DNA of 49,264 nucleotides, from positions 1-49,264 of the forward strand of contig JAVMKI010000006.1 of NCBI GenBank assembly GCA_031732755.1, in the 5' to 3' direction. Position 1 is the first letter of the stretch, and every line of letters begins with the position of its first letter. A program made the position numbers and the translations under genes. Under the pieces are notes generated by a model. It was not told the DNA's origin. It worked only from the letters and a program-made list of their open reading frames with translations, and searched no databases. The stretch is from Contendibacter sp031732755 (GTDB lineage: Bacteria > Pseudomonadota > Gammaproteobacteria > Competibacterales > Competibacteraceae). Below, piece by piece: positions 1-7,621 of the stretch.

Positions 1-49
1 CTTCGAGCGGCTCACGAACTAAAGCCCCCGGCTCTGCCGGGGGATACTT
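1..49. mobile_element. Possible end of an IS200/IS605-like element
   Basis: Bases 25-32 and 36-43 form a perfect 8-bp GC stem (CCCCCGGC / GCCGGGGG) with a 3-base loop, flanked by TAAAG and GATACTTAC. Subterminal hairpins of this kind are typical of IS200/IS605 (Y1 transposase) elements, which leave no terminal inverted repeats. The transposase would lie left of the window and is not seen, so the call rests on the hairpin and on its position inside the start of a secreted-protein gene. Confidence 0.4.
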
Positions 50-187
50 ACTGTCGGTATCGAGCAGAATCTGATATTCAGCGGAGGTGGCTTGCCCCCA
101 CGCCGCGCTCGCCAATAACAAACTCAGGCAGAGCCCCAAAAAGGAACGAACTACCCCCCTCTCGATGCAGTTGCGCGGCGTATACAT
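1..187 (-). CDS. Start of a secreted protein (partial, probably interrupted)
   Basis: Read on the minus strand, an ATG at 187-185 opens a frame that stays open to the window edge (62 codons). The first 30 or so residues form a signal peptide: a charged start (MYTPRNCIERGVVR), a hydrophobic core (FLGLCLSLLLASAA) and a likely cut after AWG or AWGQA. The mature part begins SAEYQILLDTD. From about base 49 towards base 1 the codons lie in a GC hairpin that looks like a mobile-element end, so the reading frame there is probably not native. The protein family is not recognisable from this fragment. The start was chosen because the signal peptide follows it directly. Confidence 0.45.
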   Translation of the reverse strand, partial: MYTPRNCIERGVVRSFLGLCLSLLLASAAWGQATSAEYQILLDTDSKYPPAEPGALVREPLE

Positions 188-497
188 GGTGAAACTCCCA
201 CTGTTTCTTTAAAGTGCTTATGTTTATGATTGATAAAATGAGGCATGTTTATATCATAAAAGTACATTATTGCCAATAATATTGGACGTTTTTGTAAAAA
301 TTAATACACGCTTGCGGTTACCCATCGACCCCGACCAACGACGGGCACGACGGATGAGCGACGCACAATCCACCTTCCTTGGCAATCCACGGGTGGTGGG
401 CTTCGTTTTACCCGTCCACCCCGCAACCCTGCAAAATCGGCAAAAGCAGTAAACTGCCGCTGCGATCAGTTCCGTAGACGACATAGAGAGTCTTCCC
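188..497. other. AT-rich intergenic region upstream of narX
   Basis: This gap separates the divergent secreted-protein start and narX. It contains an inverted repeat TTTATGAT (223-230) / ATCATAAA (253-260) and a small palindrome CCAAT-AAT-ATTGG (273-285), both in the AT-rich part where promoters are expected. A TTGAT at 230-234 is only half an FNR site. A 60-codon open frame at 270-452 has no convincing start or family and was not called. Confidence 0.5.
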
Positions 498-2348
498 GTG
501 GAAAACAACCGCTCCATCATCTTTCGCAGCGGCCTGACCATGGGCGGCATCGTGCTGTTGGCGTTGCTGAGCATGATCAGTTCGGTATTCATCGCCGAGT
601 CCAGCAAGGGCGACGCCGCCGCGATCAACCTGGCTGGTTCGCTGCGCATGCAGTCCTATCGCATCGCCACCCGCTTGCAAAATCCGGTTGGCGACGCCGC
701 CAGCCACACCGACGAAGTCACCCAGGAAATCAGTGGATTCGAGCGTCGGCTGGAGCGACTCTGGCAGACCGGCGCGATTGGACCAACGGCGAGCGATTCG
801 CGAAACCGGATGCTCCGAACCATTGAATCGTTTTGGCGTGAGACTCTGAAACCAATCCTGCAAGTCTCCGCCACCGGTCATTTCTCCTCTACCGCCTACC
901 TCAGTCAAGTGGACGACTTTGTCGCCAAGCTGGATGCTTTCGTCAAATTGTTGGAGCAGGATACCGAGGCCAAGATCCTGCTGTTGCGGCTGGTGCAGGG
1001 CGTGGCCTTGTTCATGACCCTGATGCTGATTTTCGCCGCCATGTACCAGTTGCACACCAGCGTGGTGGCACCGCTGCGCGAACTGGTGGAACTGGCGCGC
1101 AAGGCGCGCGGCGGCGATCTGTCGGTCCGCGCCAGCCACGTCGGCAACGACGAATTGGGGGTGCTGGGTCACGCCTTCAATCTGATGGCGGCCGACCTAT
1201 CGGCGATGTACGCGGATCTGGAAGCGCGGGTCGAACAACAAACCCAGGCGTTGCGCCTCAGCAATCGCTCGCTGGAACTGCTGTACCATGCCGCTCGACG
1301 TCTCAGCGAGTCGGCTCCCGATGAAGCAACCTATCGAGCGTTGCTGGCGGAAATCGAAAAGCTGACCGGCACGGGTTCGGTCACGCTCTGCCTGATGCAT
1401 CCCACCGCCCGTCAGGCCACCCAGGTCTTCTCGGCCCGGTCACGCCCACGGGGAATGCCGTCGTTTTGCACGCGCCCGAACTGCGACGTTTGCTTGAAGG
1501 ACGGCGCTACCCATCCGCTCGCCGTCGGCAGCGACGCCTTTTCGATTCCAGTCAAGGAGCAGGATCAGCAGTTCGGCGTGTTGATCGTTCGCAATCCCGG
1601 CCTGGAATCGGCTGCCGCCTGGCAACTGCCGCTACTGGAAGCGGTGGCGCACAATGTCGCCGCCGCGCTGCGGGCCAACGAACAGACCGAGCATCGCCGG
1701 CGACTGGCATTACTGGAAGAGCGCAACGCCATTGCCCGCGAGTTGCACGATTCCCTGGCGCAGTCGCTGTCTTATTTGAAAATCCAGATCAGCCGCCTGC
1801 AAACCCTGCTCGGTGGCGCGGAGCCGACCGCAGAGGTGCGCGATATCGTCGCCGAGTTGCGCGAGGGTCTGAGCAGCGCCTACCGCCAGTTGCGCGAACT
1901 GCTCACCACCTTCCGCCTGAAGATGGAACATCCCCGATTGGAGGACAGCTTGCGCGAGGTGGTCGAGGAATTCAGCCGACGCGGTCGGTTGCCCGTGGAA
2001 CTGGATTGCGCCGACTGGCGATGCGCGCTCAGTCCCAACGAGCAGATTCATGTCATGCAGATCGTCCGGGAAGCCTTGAACAACTCGGTGCAACACGCCC
2101 GCGCCAGCCGGATCACCGTCCGGCTGCAAGGCCCGAGCACGGGCGAGGTGGTCGTCAGCATCGGCGATGACGGTGTTGGCCTGCCAGCCAAGCCCGAACG
2201 CGAGAACCATTTCGGCCTCAACATCATGCGCGAACGGACGCAGCGCTTGGGCGGCGCCTTGGAGCTGCAAGCCCGACCCGCCGGTGGTTTGCTGGTCCTG
2301 CTACGATTTATCCCCATTGCCCAACGAAGGTTGGGCAGCCAAGATTGA
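498..2348 (+). CDS. narX: Nitrate/nitrite sensor histidine kinase NarX
   Basis: Membrane sensor kinase of 616 residues that detects nitrate in the periplasm and phosphorylates NarL. Visible parts in order: a membrane helix near residues 14-35; a P-box-like nitrate-binding stretch (AGSLRMQSYR) just after it; a second helix near 155-180; a HAMP segment; a Cys-containing central region (CTRPNCDVC); an H-box of the HisKA_3 type (ARELHDSLAQSL) with the phospho-acceptor at H417; an N-box (EALNNSVQHA); and a glycine box (GDDGVGLP). The start is a GTG at 498 with AGAGAG about 8 bases upstream. The next in-frame ATG at 540 lies inside the first membrane helix and is less likely. The stop is 14 bases before the narL ATG, so the pair is co-transcribed. 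Confidence 0.93.
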   Translation: MENNRSIIFRSGLTMGGIVLLALLSMISSVFIAESSKGDAAAINLAGSLRMQSYRIATRLQNPVGDAASHTDEVTQEISGFERRLERLWQTGAIGPTASDSRNRMLRTIESFWRETLKPILQVSATGHFSSTAYLSQVDDFVAKLDAFVKLLEQDTEAKILLLRLVQGVALFMTLMLIFAAMYQLHTSVVAPLRELVELARKARGGDLSVRASHVGNDELGVLGHAFNLMAADLSAMYADLEARVEQQTQALRLSNRSLELLYHAARRLSESAPDEATYRALLAEIEKLTGTGSVTLCLMHPTARQATQVFSARSRPRGMPSFCTRPNCDVCLKDGATHPLAVGSDAFSIPVKEQDQQFGVLIVRNPGLESAAAWQLPLLEAVAHNVAAALRANEQTEHRRRLALLEERNAIARELHDSLAQSLSYLKIQISRLQTLLGGAEPTAEVRDIVAELREGLSSAYRQLRELLTTFRLKMEHPRLEDSLREVVEEFSRRGRLPVELDCADWRCALSPNEQIHVMQIVREALNNSVQHARASRITVRLQGPSTGEVVVSIGDDGVGLPAKPERENHFGLNIMRERTQRLGGALELQARPAGGLLVLLRFIPIAQRRLGSQD

Positions 2349-2362
2349 CCACGAGGCACACC

Positions 2363-3034
2363 ATGTTCGACGAAGTTCAGACGGTGTTGGTCATCGACGA
2401 TCATCCATTGATGCGCAAGGGGATTCTGCAACTCATCGCTCTGGAAGGCTCCCTGCGCGTCGTCGGTGAAGCCGGTGATGGTCGCCAGGGACTGGAGCTG
2501 GCCCGACAGCTCCAGCCGGATTTGATCCTGCTGGATTTGAACATGCGCGGTTTGAGCGGGCTGGACACGTTGAAAGCGCTCAAGGCCACCGACCCGGATG
2601 TCCGAGTGGTGGTCCTCACCGTTTCCGATCACGAGGACGACGTGGTCGCGGCGCTGCGGTCCGGCGCCGATGGTTATCTGCTCAAGGACATGGAACCCGA
2701 GGAGGTCCTGGACGGCCTCAAGGCTGCGGCGCAGGGCCGCATGGCGCTCAGCGAACAGGTTACGGAGATTCTAGCCAACGCCCTGCGCCATGAAAGCCAG
2801 CCCAAACCGGCGGACAGCGCCAAGCTGACCGAGCGGGAACGAGAAATTCTCTCGCTCATTGCCGTGGGCCATAGCAACAAACTGATCGCCCGCGAGTTGA
2901 AGATCACGGAAGGGACCGTGAAGGTGCATGTCAAGCATTTATTGCAAAAGTTGGGTTTGGCCTCGCGAGTCGAAGCGGCGATTTGGGCGGTCAGGAGCAG
3001 TTTTCACAAGGAGCGGGGCGGGCGGATCGGTTGA
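2363..3034 (+). CDS. narL: Nitrate response regulator NarL
   Basis: Two-domain response regulator of 223 residues, the partner of NarX. The receiver domain shows the acidic pair DD at 12-13, the phospho-acceptor D58 (LLDLN), a Thr/Ser switch region and a Lys (LLKD). The C-terminal LuxR-type helix-turn-helix is clear (LTEREREILSLIAVGHSNK ... ITEGTVKVHVKHLLQKL). The ATG at 2363 is preferred over a TTG at 2345 that overlaps the narX stop, because GAGG (2353-2356) sits 6 bases upstream of the ATG and the receiver begins at once. The expected role is nitrate-dependent control of the narK and narG genes downstream. No clear NarL heptamer pair was found near them. Confidence 0.92.
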   Translation: MFDEVQTVLVIDDHPLMRKGILQLIALEGSLRVVGEAGDGRQGLELARQLQPDLILLDLNMRGLSGLDTLKALKATDPDVRVVVLTVSDHEDDVVAALRSGADGYLLKDMEPEEVLDGLKAAAQGRMALSEQVTEILANALRHESQPKPADSAKLTEREREILSLIAVGHSNKLIARELKITEGTVKVHVKHLLQKLGLASRVEAAIWAVRSSFHKERGGRIG

Positions 3035-3235
3035 AGACCTGGCGCGTTCGCGGGCGGCCCGCTGCGAGAGATCGTCAGGTATTTCGAGATACCACCAAAG
3101 AGTTATCCATTTCCCGGCACCGCGCGCACAACTCATGATTTTGTCGATAATAAAATTTAAATCAATACTTTATATAAAATAACCGGGTATCTCCAAAGAA
3201 GTAGATTCTCGTTGTAACCCTCCGAAAACGGGCGG

Positions 3236-3283
3236 AAATACCTTGATGACCATCAAGGTATTTGTCCTTGGCGCGCGTAGTAT
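3236..3283 (+). promoter_or_regulatory. FNR-dependent class II promoter for narK
   Basis: A perfect FNR/ANR box, TTGAT-GACC-ATCAA, lies at 3243-3256. It is the core of a larger 28-base palindrome (3236-3263) with 13-base arms and a 2-base centre. A TAGTAT -10 element at 3278-3283 would place the start near 3290, so the FNR site is centred about 40-41 bases upstream, the usual place for class II activation. GAGG at 3304-3307 then precedes the narK ATG at 3314. This is direct sequence evidence for anaerobic control. Dependence on FNR itself is inferred. Confidence 0.85.
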
Positions 3284-3313
3284 TGCACCCGCAGCATTCT
3301 CGCGAGGTTCGCA

Positions 3314-6007
3314 ATGGCTACGTTCCAACAAAGGCAAATTTCCGTTCTGACGATGAATACCATGTCCTTTGCGGTGAATTTCGCCGTATGGGTCATGTTT
3401 TCCGTGATTGGGATCAAGATCAAGGCCGAACTGAATCTCAACGAAACCGAATTCGGCCTGCTGGTGGCTACCCCGATCCTGACCGGTTCGCTGGTGCGCC
3501 TGCCGCTGGGCATCCTGACCGACCGCTACGGCGGGCGAGTCGTGTTCTTCATCCAGATGCTCCTGGTGTCGATTCCAACCTGGCTGGTGTCCTACGCCAC
3601 CGAGTATTGGCAATACCTCGTGCTGGGTTTGTTCGTGGGGCTGGCTGGCGGTTCGTTCGCGGTCGGCATCGCCTACACCTCGGCCTGGTTCAGCAAGGAA
3701 CGCCAAGGCACAGCGATGGGTATCTTTGGCGCCGGCAACGCCGGCTCCTCGCTGACCAAGTTCATCGCTCCTATGATCATCGCTGCCTTCGGCGCTTGGC
3801 AGATGGTGCCGAAAATCTACGCCGTCGCCATGGTGGCGATGGCGGTGCTGTTCTGGTTCTTCACCTACACCGACCCGCTGCACGAAAAGGGCGCTCAGGA
3901 GAACCGGCCCCGGCCGACCTTGGGCCAGCAACTCACGCCGTTGATCGACCCCCGGGTCTGGCGCTTTGGCTTGTCCTACTCTTTCGTATTTGGCGGATTT
4001 GTGGCGCTGGCGCTGTGGCTGCCCAAATACTACGTCGGCGAATACGGCCTGCCGCTGGCCACCGCCGCATTTCTGACCATCTTCTTCGATCTGCCTTCCG
4101 GCGCGATCCGCGCCCTAGGCGGCTGGGCTTCGGACAAGTGGGGCGGCAACGTCGTGACCTGGTGGGTGCTGTGGATCAGCCTGATTTGCCTGTTCATCCT
4201 CAGCTATCCGCCCACCACTCTCATCATTCACGGTATCAAGGGCGAGGTCTCGGTCAATCTGGCCGTGGGCATCGTACTGTTCACGGCGCTGGCGTTCATC
4301 GTCGGTATGGCGCAAGGCTTCGGTAAAGCCAGCGTCTACCGCAGTCTGGCCGATCATTATCCCACTCAGATGGGCGTGGTTGGCGGCATCGTCGGCCTGA
4401 TCGGCGGCCTGGGCGGGTTTGTCCTGCCGATCATGTTCGGCGTCGCCGCCGACGCCATCGGCGTGCGCAGCAGTTGCTTCATGCTGATCTTCCTGCTGGT
4501 GGTGGTCACCATGATCTGGACCTGGGTGGCCGAGAAGAACGAGCGCGAGGAGATTTTAGAGCGCCACGCCGAGGTCCGCGCCGAATTGGCCGGAGCCGAG
4601 TTGGTCGAGCGAGTGCATCGGCGGCGACATCTGCTGGTCGACTGGCGGCCGGACGACGAAAGTTTCTGGGAAAAGACTGGCCGCGCGATGGCGAACCGCA
4701 ACCTGTGGTTGTCGATGCCTGCCCTGCTATTGGCCTTCGCGGTCTGGGTCGTGTGGAGCGTGATCGTGGTCAAGTTGCCCAAGGTCGGCTTCCACTTCAC
4801 CCCGAACCAGTTGTTCTGGCTGGCGGCGCTGCCCGGCCTGTCCGGCGCGTTGTTCCGCGTGTTGTATTCCTTCGTGGTGCCGATCTTCGGCGGGCGCAAC
4901 TGGACCGTGTTCAGCACCGCCCTGTTGCTGTTGCCGACCTTGTGGATTGGCGTCGCGGTGCAGGATGTCAACACCCACTACGCGGTGTTCGTGGCGATTG
5001 CTTTGTTGTGCGGCCTGGGTGCGGGCAACTTCTCCTCCAGCATGGCCAACATCAGCTTCTTCTATCCGCAACGGCTGCAAGGCACCGCGCTGGGCTTGAA
5101 CGCCGGCGTCGGCAATCTGGGCGTCGGACTGGCGCAGTTGATCACCCCGATTGCGATTTACGGCGGAGCCCTGCTGATTCTGGGCGGCAGCGCCCAGACC
5201 CTGACCGACGACAACGGCGCGACCACGCAAATCTGGTTGCAGAACGCCGGTTTCATCTGGGTGCCGTTCATCGTCGCCGCCGCCGTGGCCGCTTACTTTG
5301 GCATGGACAACATCGCCAGCGTCAAGGCCGGTTTCGCCGAGCAGGTGGCGATCATGAAACACAAGCACCAGTGGCTGATGAGCTGGCTTTACACCGGCAC
5401 CTTCGGCTCGTTCATCGGGCTGGCCGCTGCGTTCCCGATGCTGGTCAACACCGAGTTTCCGACGGTGGACGCCTTCAAGTTCGCGTTTATCGGTCCGTTG
5501 CTGGCGGCGCTGGTGCGGCCTATCGGCGGTTGGCTGGCTGACCGCCAAGGCGGCGCGGCGATTACCTTCTGGAGCTTCGCGGTCATGGCGGCGGCTTCGC
5601 TGGCGGCGGTTCCGTTTCTGCCCAGCGGGGAGGGCGGCGGCAGCGTGGTGGGGTTCGTGCTGATGTTCCTGATCCTGTTCCTGGGCGCTGGCATCGGCAA
5701 TGGCTCCACCTTCCGCATGATCCCGACCATCTTCCGCGCGCTGCGTGAGCGGGAAGCGGCTGGCCAGGGCGAAGCGGCGCTGGAACAGGCGCGACGCGTG
5801 GGGATCACCGAGGCCGCCGCGACGCTGGGCTTCAGTTCGGCGGTGGCCGCGTTCGGCGGATTCTTCATTCCCATCGCCTACGGCGCGTCCATCGGGCTGA
5901 CTGGCGGTTTCCAAGGCGCGCTGCTCTTCTTCAGCCTCTTTTATCTGAGTTGCCTGTTCATCACCTGGAAATGGTATGTGGGCAAGCAGGCCGAGGTGCC
6001 GTGTTGA
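3314..6007 (+). CDS. narK: NarK1-NarK2 fused nitrate/nitrite transporter
   Basis: A single 897-residue chain made of two complete major-facilitator domains, about 24 membrane helices. Residues 1-406 form a NarK1-type domain (GILTDRYGG loop). Residues 407-440 are a charged, helical linker (NEREEILERHAEVRAELAG). From residue 441 a second domain starts with the NarK-type entry WRPDDESFW and carries the nitrate signature region (GLGAGNFSSSMANISFFYP). Known NarK1-type domains are linked to proton-driven nitrate uptake and NarK2-type domains to nitrate/nitrite exchange; a fusion of both is known from Paracoccus. The division of labour here is inferred from that. It follows narL and the FNR promoter and precedes another NarK gene and narGHJI, so it supplies nitrate to the cytoplasmic NarG site. 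Confidence 0.92.
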   Translation: MATFQQRQISVLTMNTMSFAVNFAVWVMFSVIGIKIKAELNLNETEFGLLVATPILTGSLVRLPLGILTDRYGGRVVFFIQMLLVSIPTWLVSYATEYWQYLVLGLFVGLAGGSFAVGIAYTSAWFSKERQGTAMGIFGAGNAGSSLTKFIAPMIIAAFGAWQMVPKIYAVAMVAMAVLFWFFTYTDPLHEKGAQENRPRPTLGQQLTPLIDPRVWRFGLSYSFVFGGFVALALWLPKYYVGEYGLPLATAAFLTIFFDLPSGAIRALGGWASDKWGGNVVTWWVLWISLICLFILSYPPTTLIIHGIKGEVSVNLAVGIVLFTALAFIVGMAQGFGKASVYRSLADHYPTQMGVVGGIVGLIGGLGGFVLPIMFGVAADAIGVRSSCFMLIFLLVVVTMIWTWVAEKNEREEILERHAEVRAELAGAELVERVHRRRHLLVDWRPDDESFWEKTGRAMANRNLWLSMPALLLAFAVWVVWSVIVVKLPKVGFHFTPNQLFWLAALPGLSGALFRVLYSFVVPIFGGRNWTVFSTALLLLPTLWIGVAVQDVNTHYAVFVAIALLCGLGAGNFSSSMANISFFYPQRLQGTALGLNAGVGNLGVGLAQLITPIAIYGGALLILGGSAQTLTDDNGATTQIWLQNAGFIWVPFIVAAAVAAYFGMDNIASVKAGFAEQVAIMKHKHQWLMSWLYTGTFGSFIGLAAAFPMLVNTEFPTVDAFKFAFIGPLLAALVRPIGGWLADRQGGAAITFWSFAVMAAASLAAVPFLPSGEGGGSVVGFVLMFLILFLGAGIGNGSTFRMIPTIFRALREREAAGQGEAALEQARRVGITEAAATLGFSSAVAAFGGFFIPIAYGASIGLTGGFQGALLFFSLFYLSCLFITWKWYVGKQAEVPC

Positions 6008-6011
6008 CTTG

Positions 6012-6093
6012 CTCCCTCACCCCCATCTCCTCTCCCTTTGGGAGAGGAGAGTAATGTTCCCTTTTCCTTTGGGAGAGGGGATGGGTGAGGGAG
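6012..6093. repeat. Intergenic inverted repeat between the two narK genes
   Basis: CTCCCTCACCC at 6012-6022 is repeated inverted as GGGTGAGGGAG at 6083-6093, with inner CTCTCCC/GGGAGAG pairs, so the whole 82 bases can fold into a long hairpin. The sequence style is that of dispersed palindromic repeats common between proteobacterial genes. It has no T-run, so it is not an intrinsic terminator. It might stabilise or attenuate the message. Confidence 0.75.
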
Positions 6094-6140
6094 AAATGAA
6101 CCTAAAAACAATATCCTTCCGCGACTGGAGCATCTTCTCA

Positions 6141-7493
6141 ATGACCGAACACAACCCTCGTACTTGGTTGAGTATCTGGACCCCGGAAGACCCGGGGTTT
6201 TGGGAGAGTACCGGCAAACCGCTGGCCTGGAAGACGCTGACTATCACCACCCTGAACCTGATGATGGCATTCATCGTCTGGTTTATGGTCAGCGCCCTGG
6301 TAGTGCGCCTGCCCAACATCGGCTTCAAACTGACGCCGACCCAGTTGTTCTGGCTGGCGGCCATGCCAGGGCTGGCCGCCGGTATTTTGCGCGCCATCCA
6401 TACCTTCCTGATCCCGCTGTACGGCACCCGCCATGTGGTGGCCTTCTCGACCCTGTCGCTGCTGATTCCCGCACTGGGTTGGTTCTACGCGATCCAGGAC
6501 CCGACTACTCCTTACTGGATACTCCTTCTGCTGGCTTTCCTAGCCGGCTTGGGCGGCGGTAATTTCTCGTCGTTTATGCCCTCGACCAGTCTGTTTTTCC
6601 CGAAACGGCTCCAGGGCACGGCGCTGGCGATTCAGGCCGGCATCGGCAATTTCGGGGTCAGCGTGGTGCAGTTCGTCACGCCATGGATCATCGGTTTCGC
6701 GCTGTTCGGCACGCTGGCCGGTGCGTCCCAAACCTTCGTGCCCACCGTGCCGGGTGCCGCTACCAAGCCAATGTGGTTACAAAACGCGGCGTTGGTTTAC
6801 GTGCCGTTCATCGTGGTGTTCGCCATCGCCGCCTGGGCGATGCTGAAGTCGGTGCCAGTGCGAGCCAACTTCCGCGAGCAACTTGACATCTTTCGCTTCA
6901 GCAACCTCCACGGCTTCTGGATGACGTCGCTCTACATCATGACCTTCGGCTCGTTCTCTGGCTTCGCCGCCACGTTCCCGCTGATGATCAAGCAGATGTA
7001 CACAGTGCTGCCAGGTGGCCCGGACCCGCTGGCTTGGGCCTTTCTCGGCCCACTGGTCGGCGCCACCGCCCGGGTGATCGCTGGCCCGATCTCCGATAAG
7101 TTGGGCGGCGCCATCGTCACCCATTGGTCCGGCATTGGCCTGCTGGCCTGCGCCATCGGCGTGACCTTCTACACTCATCCCGCCTCGATGGCTGACTTCC
7201 CGCTGTTCGTCGGGCTGATGCTGGGTGTGTTTTTCTTCAGCGGCGTCGGCAACGCCAGCACCTTCAAGCAGATGCCGATGATTTTCGAGCCGCGCCAGGC
7301 CGGTGGCATTATCGGCTGGACTTCGGCGATGGCCTCGTTCGGCCCGTTCATTTTCGGAATGCTGATTGGCTGGTCGTTCGCCGCGACCAGTTCGCCTAAC
7401 GCCTTTTTCTACGGCGTGGCGGTTTTCTACCTGTTCAACATCGCCATCAACTGGTGGTTTTACGCCCGCAAAGGGGCGGAGAAGCCTTGTTAA
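6141..7493 (+). CDS. narK: NarK-type nitrate/nitrite transporter (third NarK domain)
   Basis: Single major-facilitator transporter of 450 residues with about 12 membrane helices. It opens with the typical NarK entry (WTPEDPGFWESTGK) and has the NarK nitrate signature region (GLGGGNFSSFMPSTSLFFP) and a second GVGNASTFKQMP motif near the end. The likely role is nitrate/nitrite exchange alongside the preceding fusion. The start is uncertain: the ATG at 6141 has GGAG 10 bases upstream and agrees with family length, while an in-frame ATG at 6096 would add 15 residues but takes its ribosome site from the repeat. The frame is open further upstream only because it runs through the repeat. narG follows after a second palindromic spacer. 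Confidence 0.88.
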   Translation: MTEHNPRTWLSIWTPEDPGFWESTGKPLAWKTLTITTLNLMMAFIVWFMVSALVVRLPNIGFKLTPTQLFWLAAMPGLAAGILRAIHTFLIPLYGTRHVVAFSTLSLLIPALGWFYAIQDPTTPYWILLLLAFLAGLGGGNFSSFMPSTSLFFPKRLQGTALAIQAGIGNFGVSVVQFVTPWIIGFALFGTLAGASQTFVPTVPGAATKPMWLQNAALVYVPFIVVFAIAAWAMLKSVPVRANFREQLDIFRFSNLHGFWMTSLYIMTFGSFSGFAATFPLMIKQMYTVLPGGPDPLAWAFLGPLVGATARVIAGPISDKLGGAIVTHWSGIGLLACAIGVTFYTHPASMADFPLFVGLMLGVFFFSGVGNASTFKQMPMIFEPRQAGGIIGWTSAMASFGPFIFGMLIGWSFAATSSPNAFFYGVAVFYLFNIAINWWFYARKGAEKPC

Positions 7494-7507
7494 TTAGGGA
7501 GTAATGA

Positions 7508-7599
7508 GTAGGTTGGGTTAGCGCGCCGCGCGTAACCCAACATGGGGTGTATCACCATAACCCTGTTGGGTTACGGCCTAACGGCCTAACCCAACCTAC
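7508..7599. repeat. Paired palindromic repeats upstream of narG
   Basis: Two hairpins, each built from GTTGGGTTA / TAACCCAAC (7512-7520 with 7533-7541, and 7565-7573 with 7587-7595), are set so that the outer ends also pair (GTAGGTTGGG near 7508 with CCCAACCTAC near 7599). The copies can form two small stems or one large stem. They fill almost the whole narK-narG gap, leaving little space for a separate narG promoter. Confidence 0.8.
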
Positions 7600-7621
7600 G
7601 TTTCATCCGAGGTCAATCGCT

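Noticed and set aside
230..243. FNR box upstream of narX
   Set aside because: Only TTGAT matches; the other half reads TGAGG instead of ATCAA.
270..452. 60-codon plus-strand frame before narX
   Set aside because: No ribosome site, no family and it lies in the narX promoter region.
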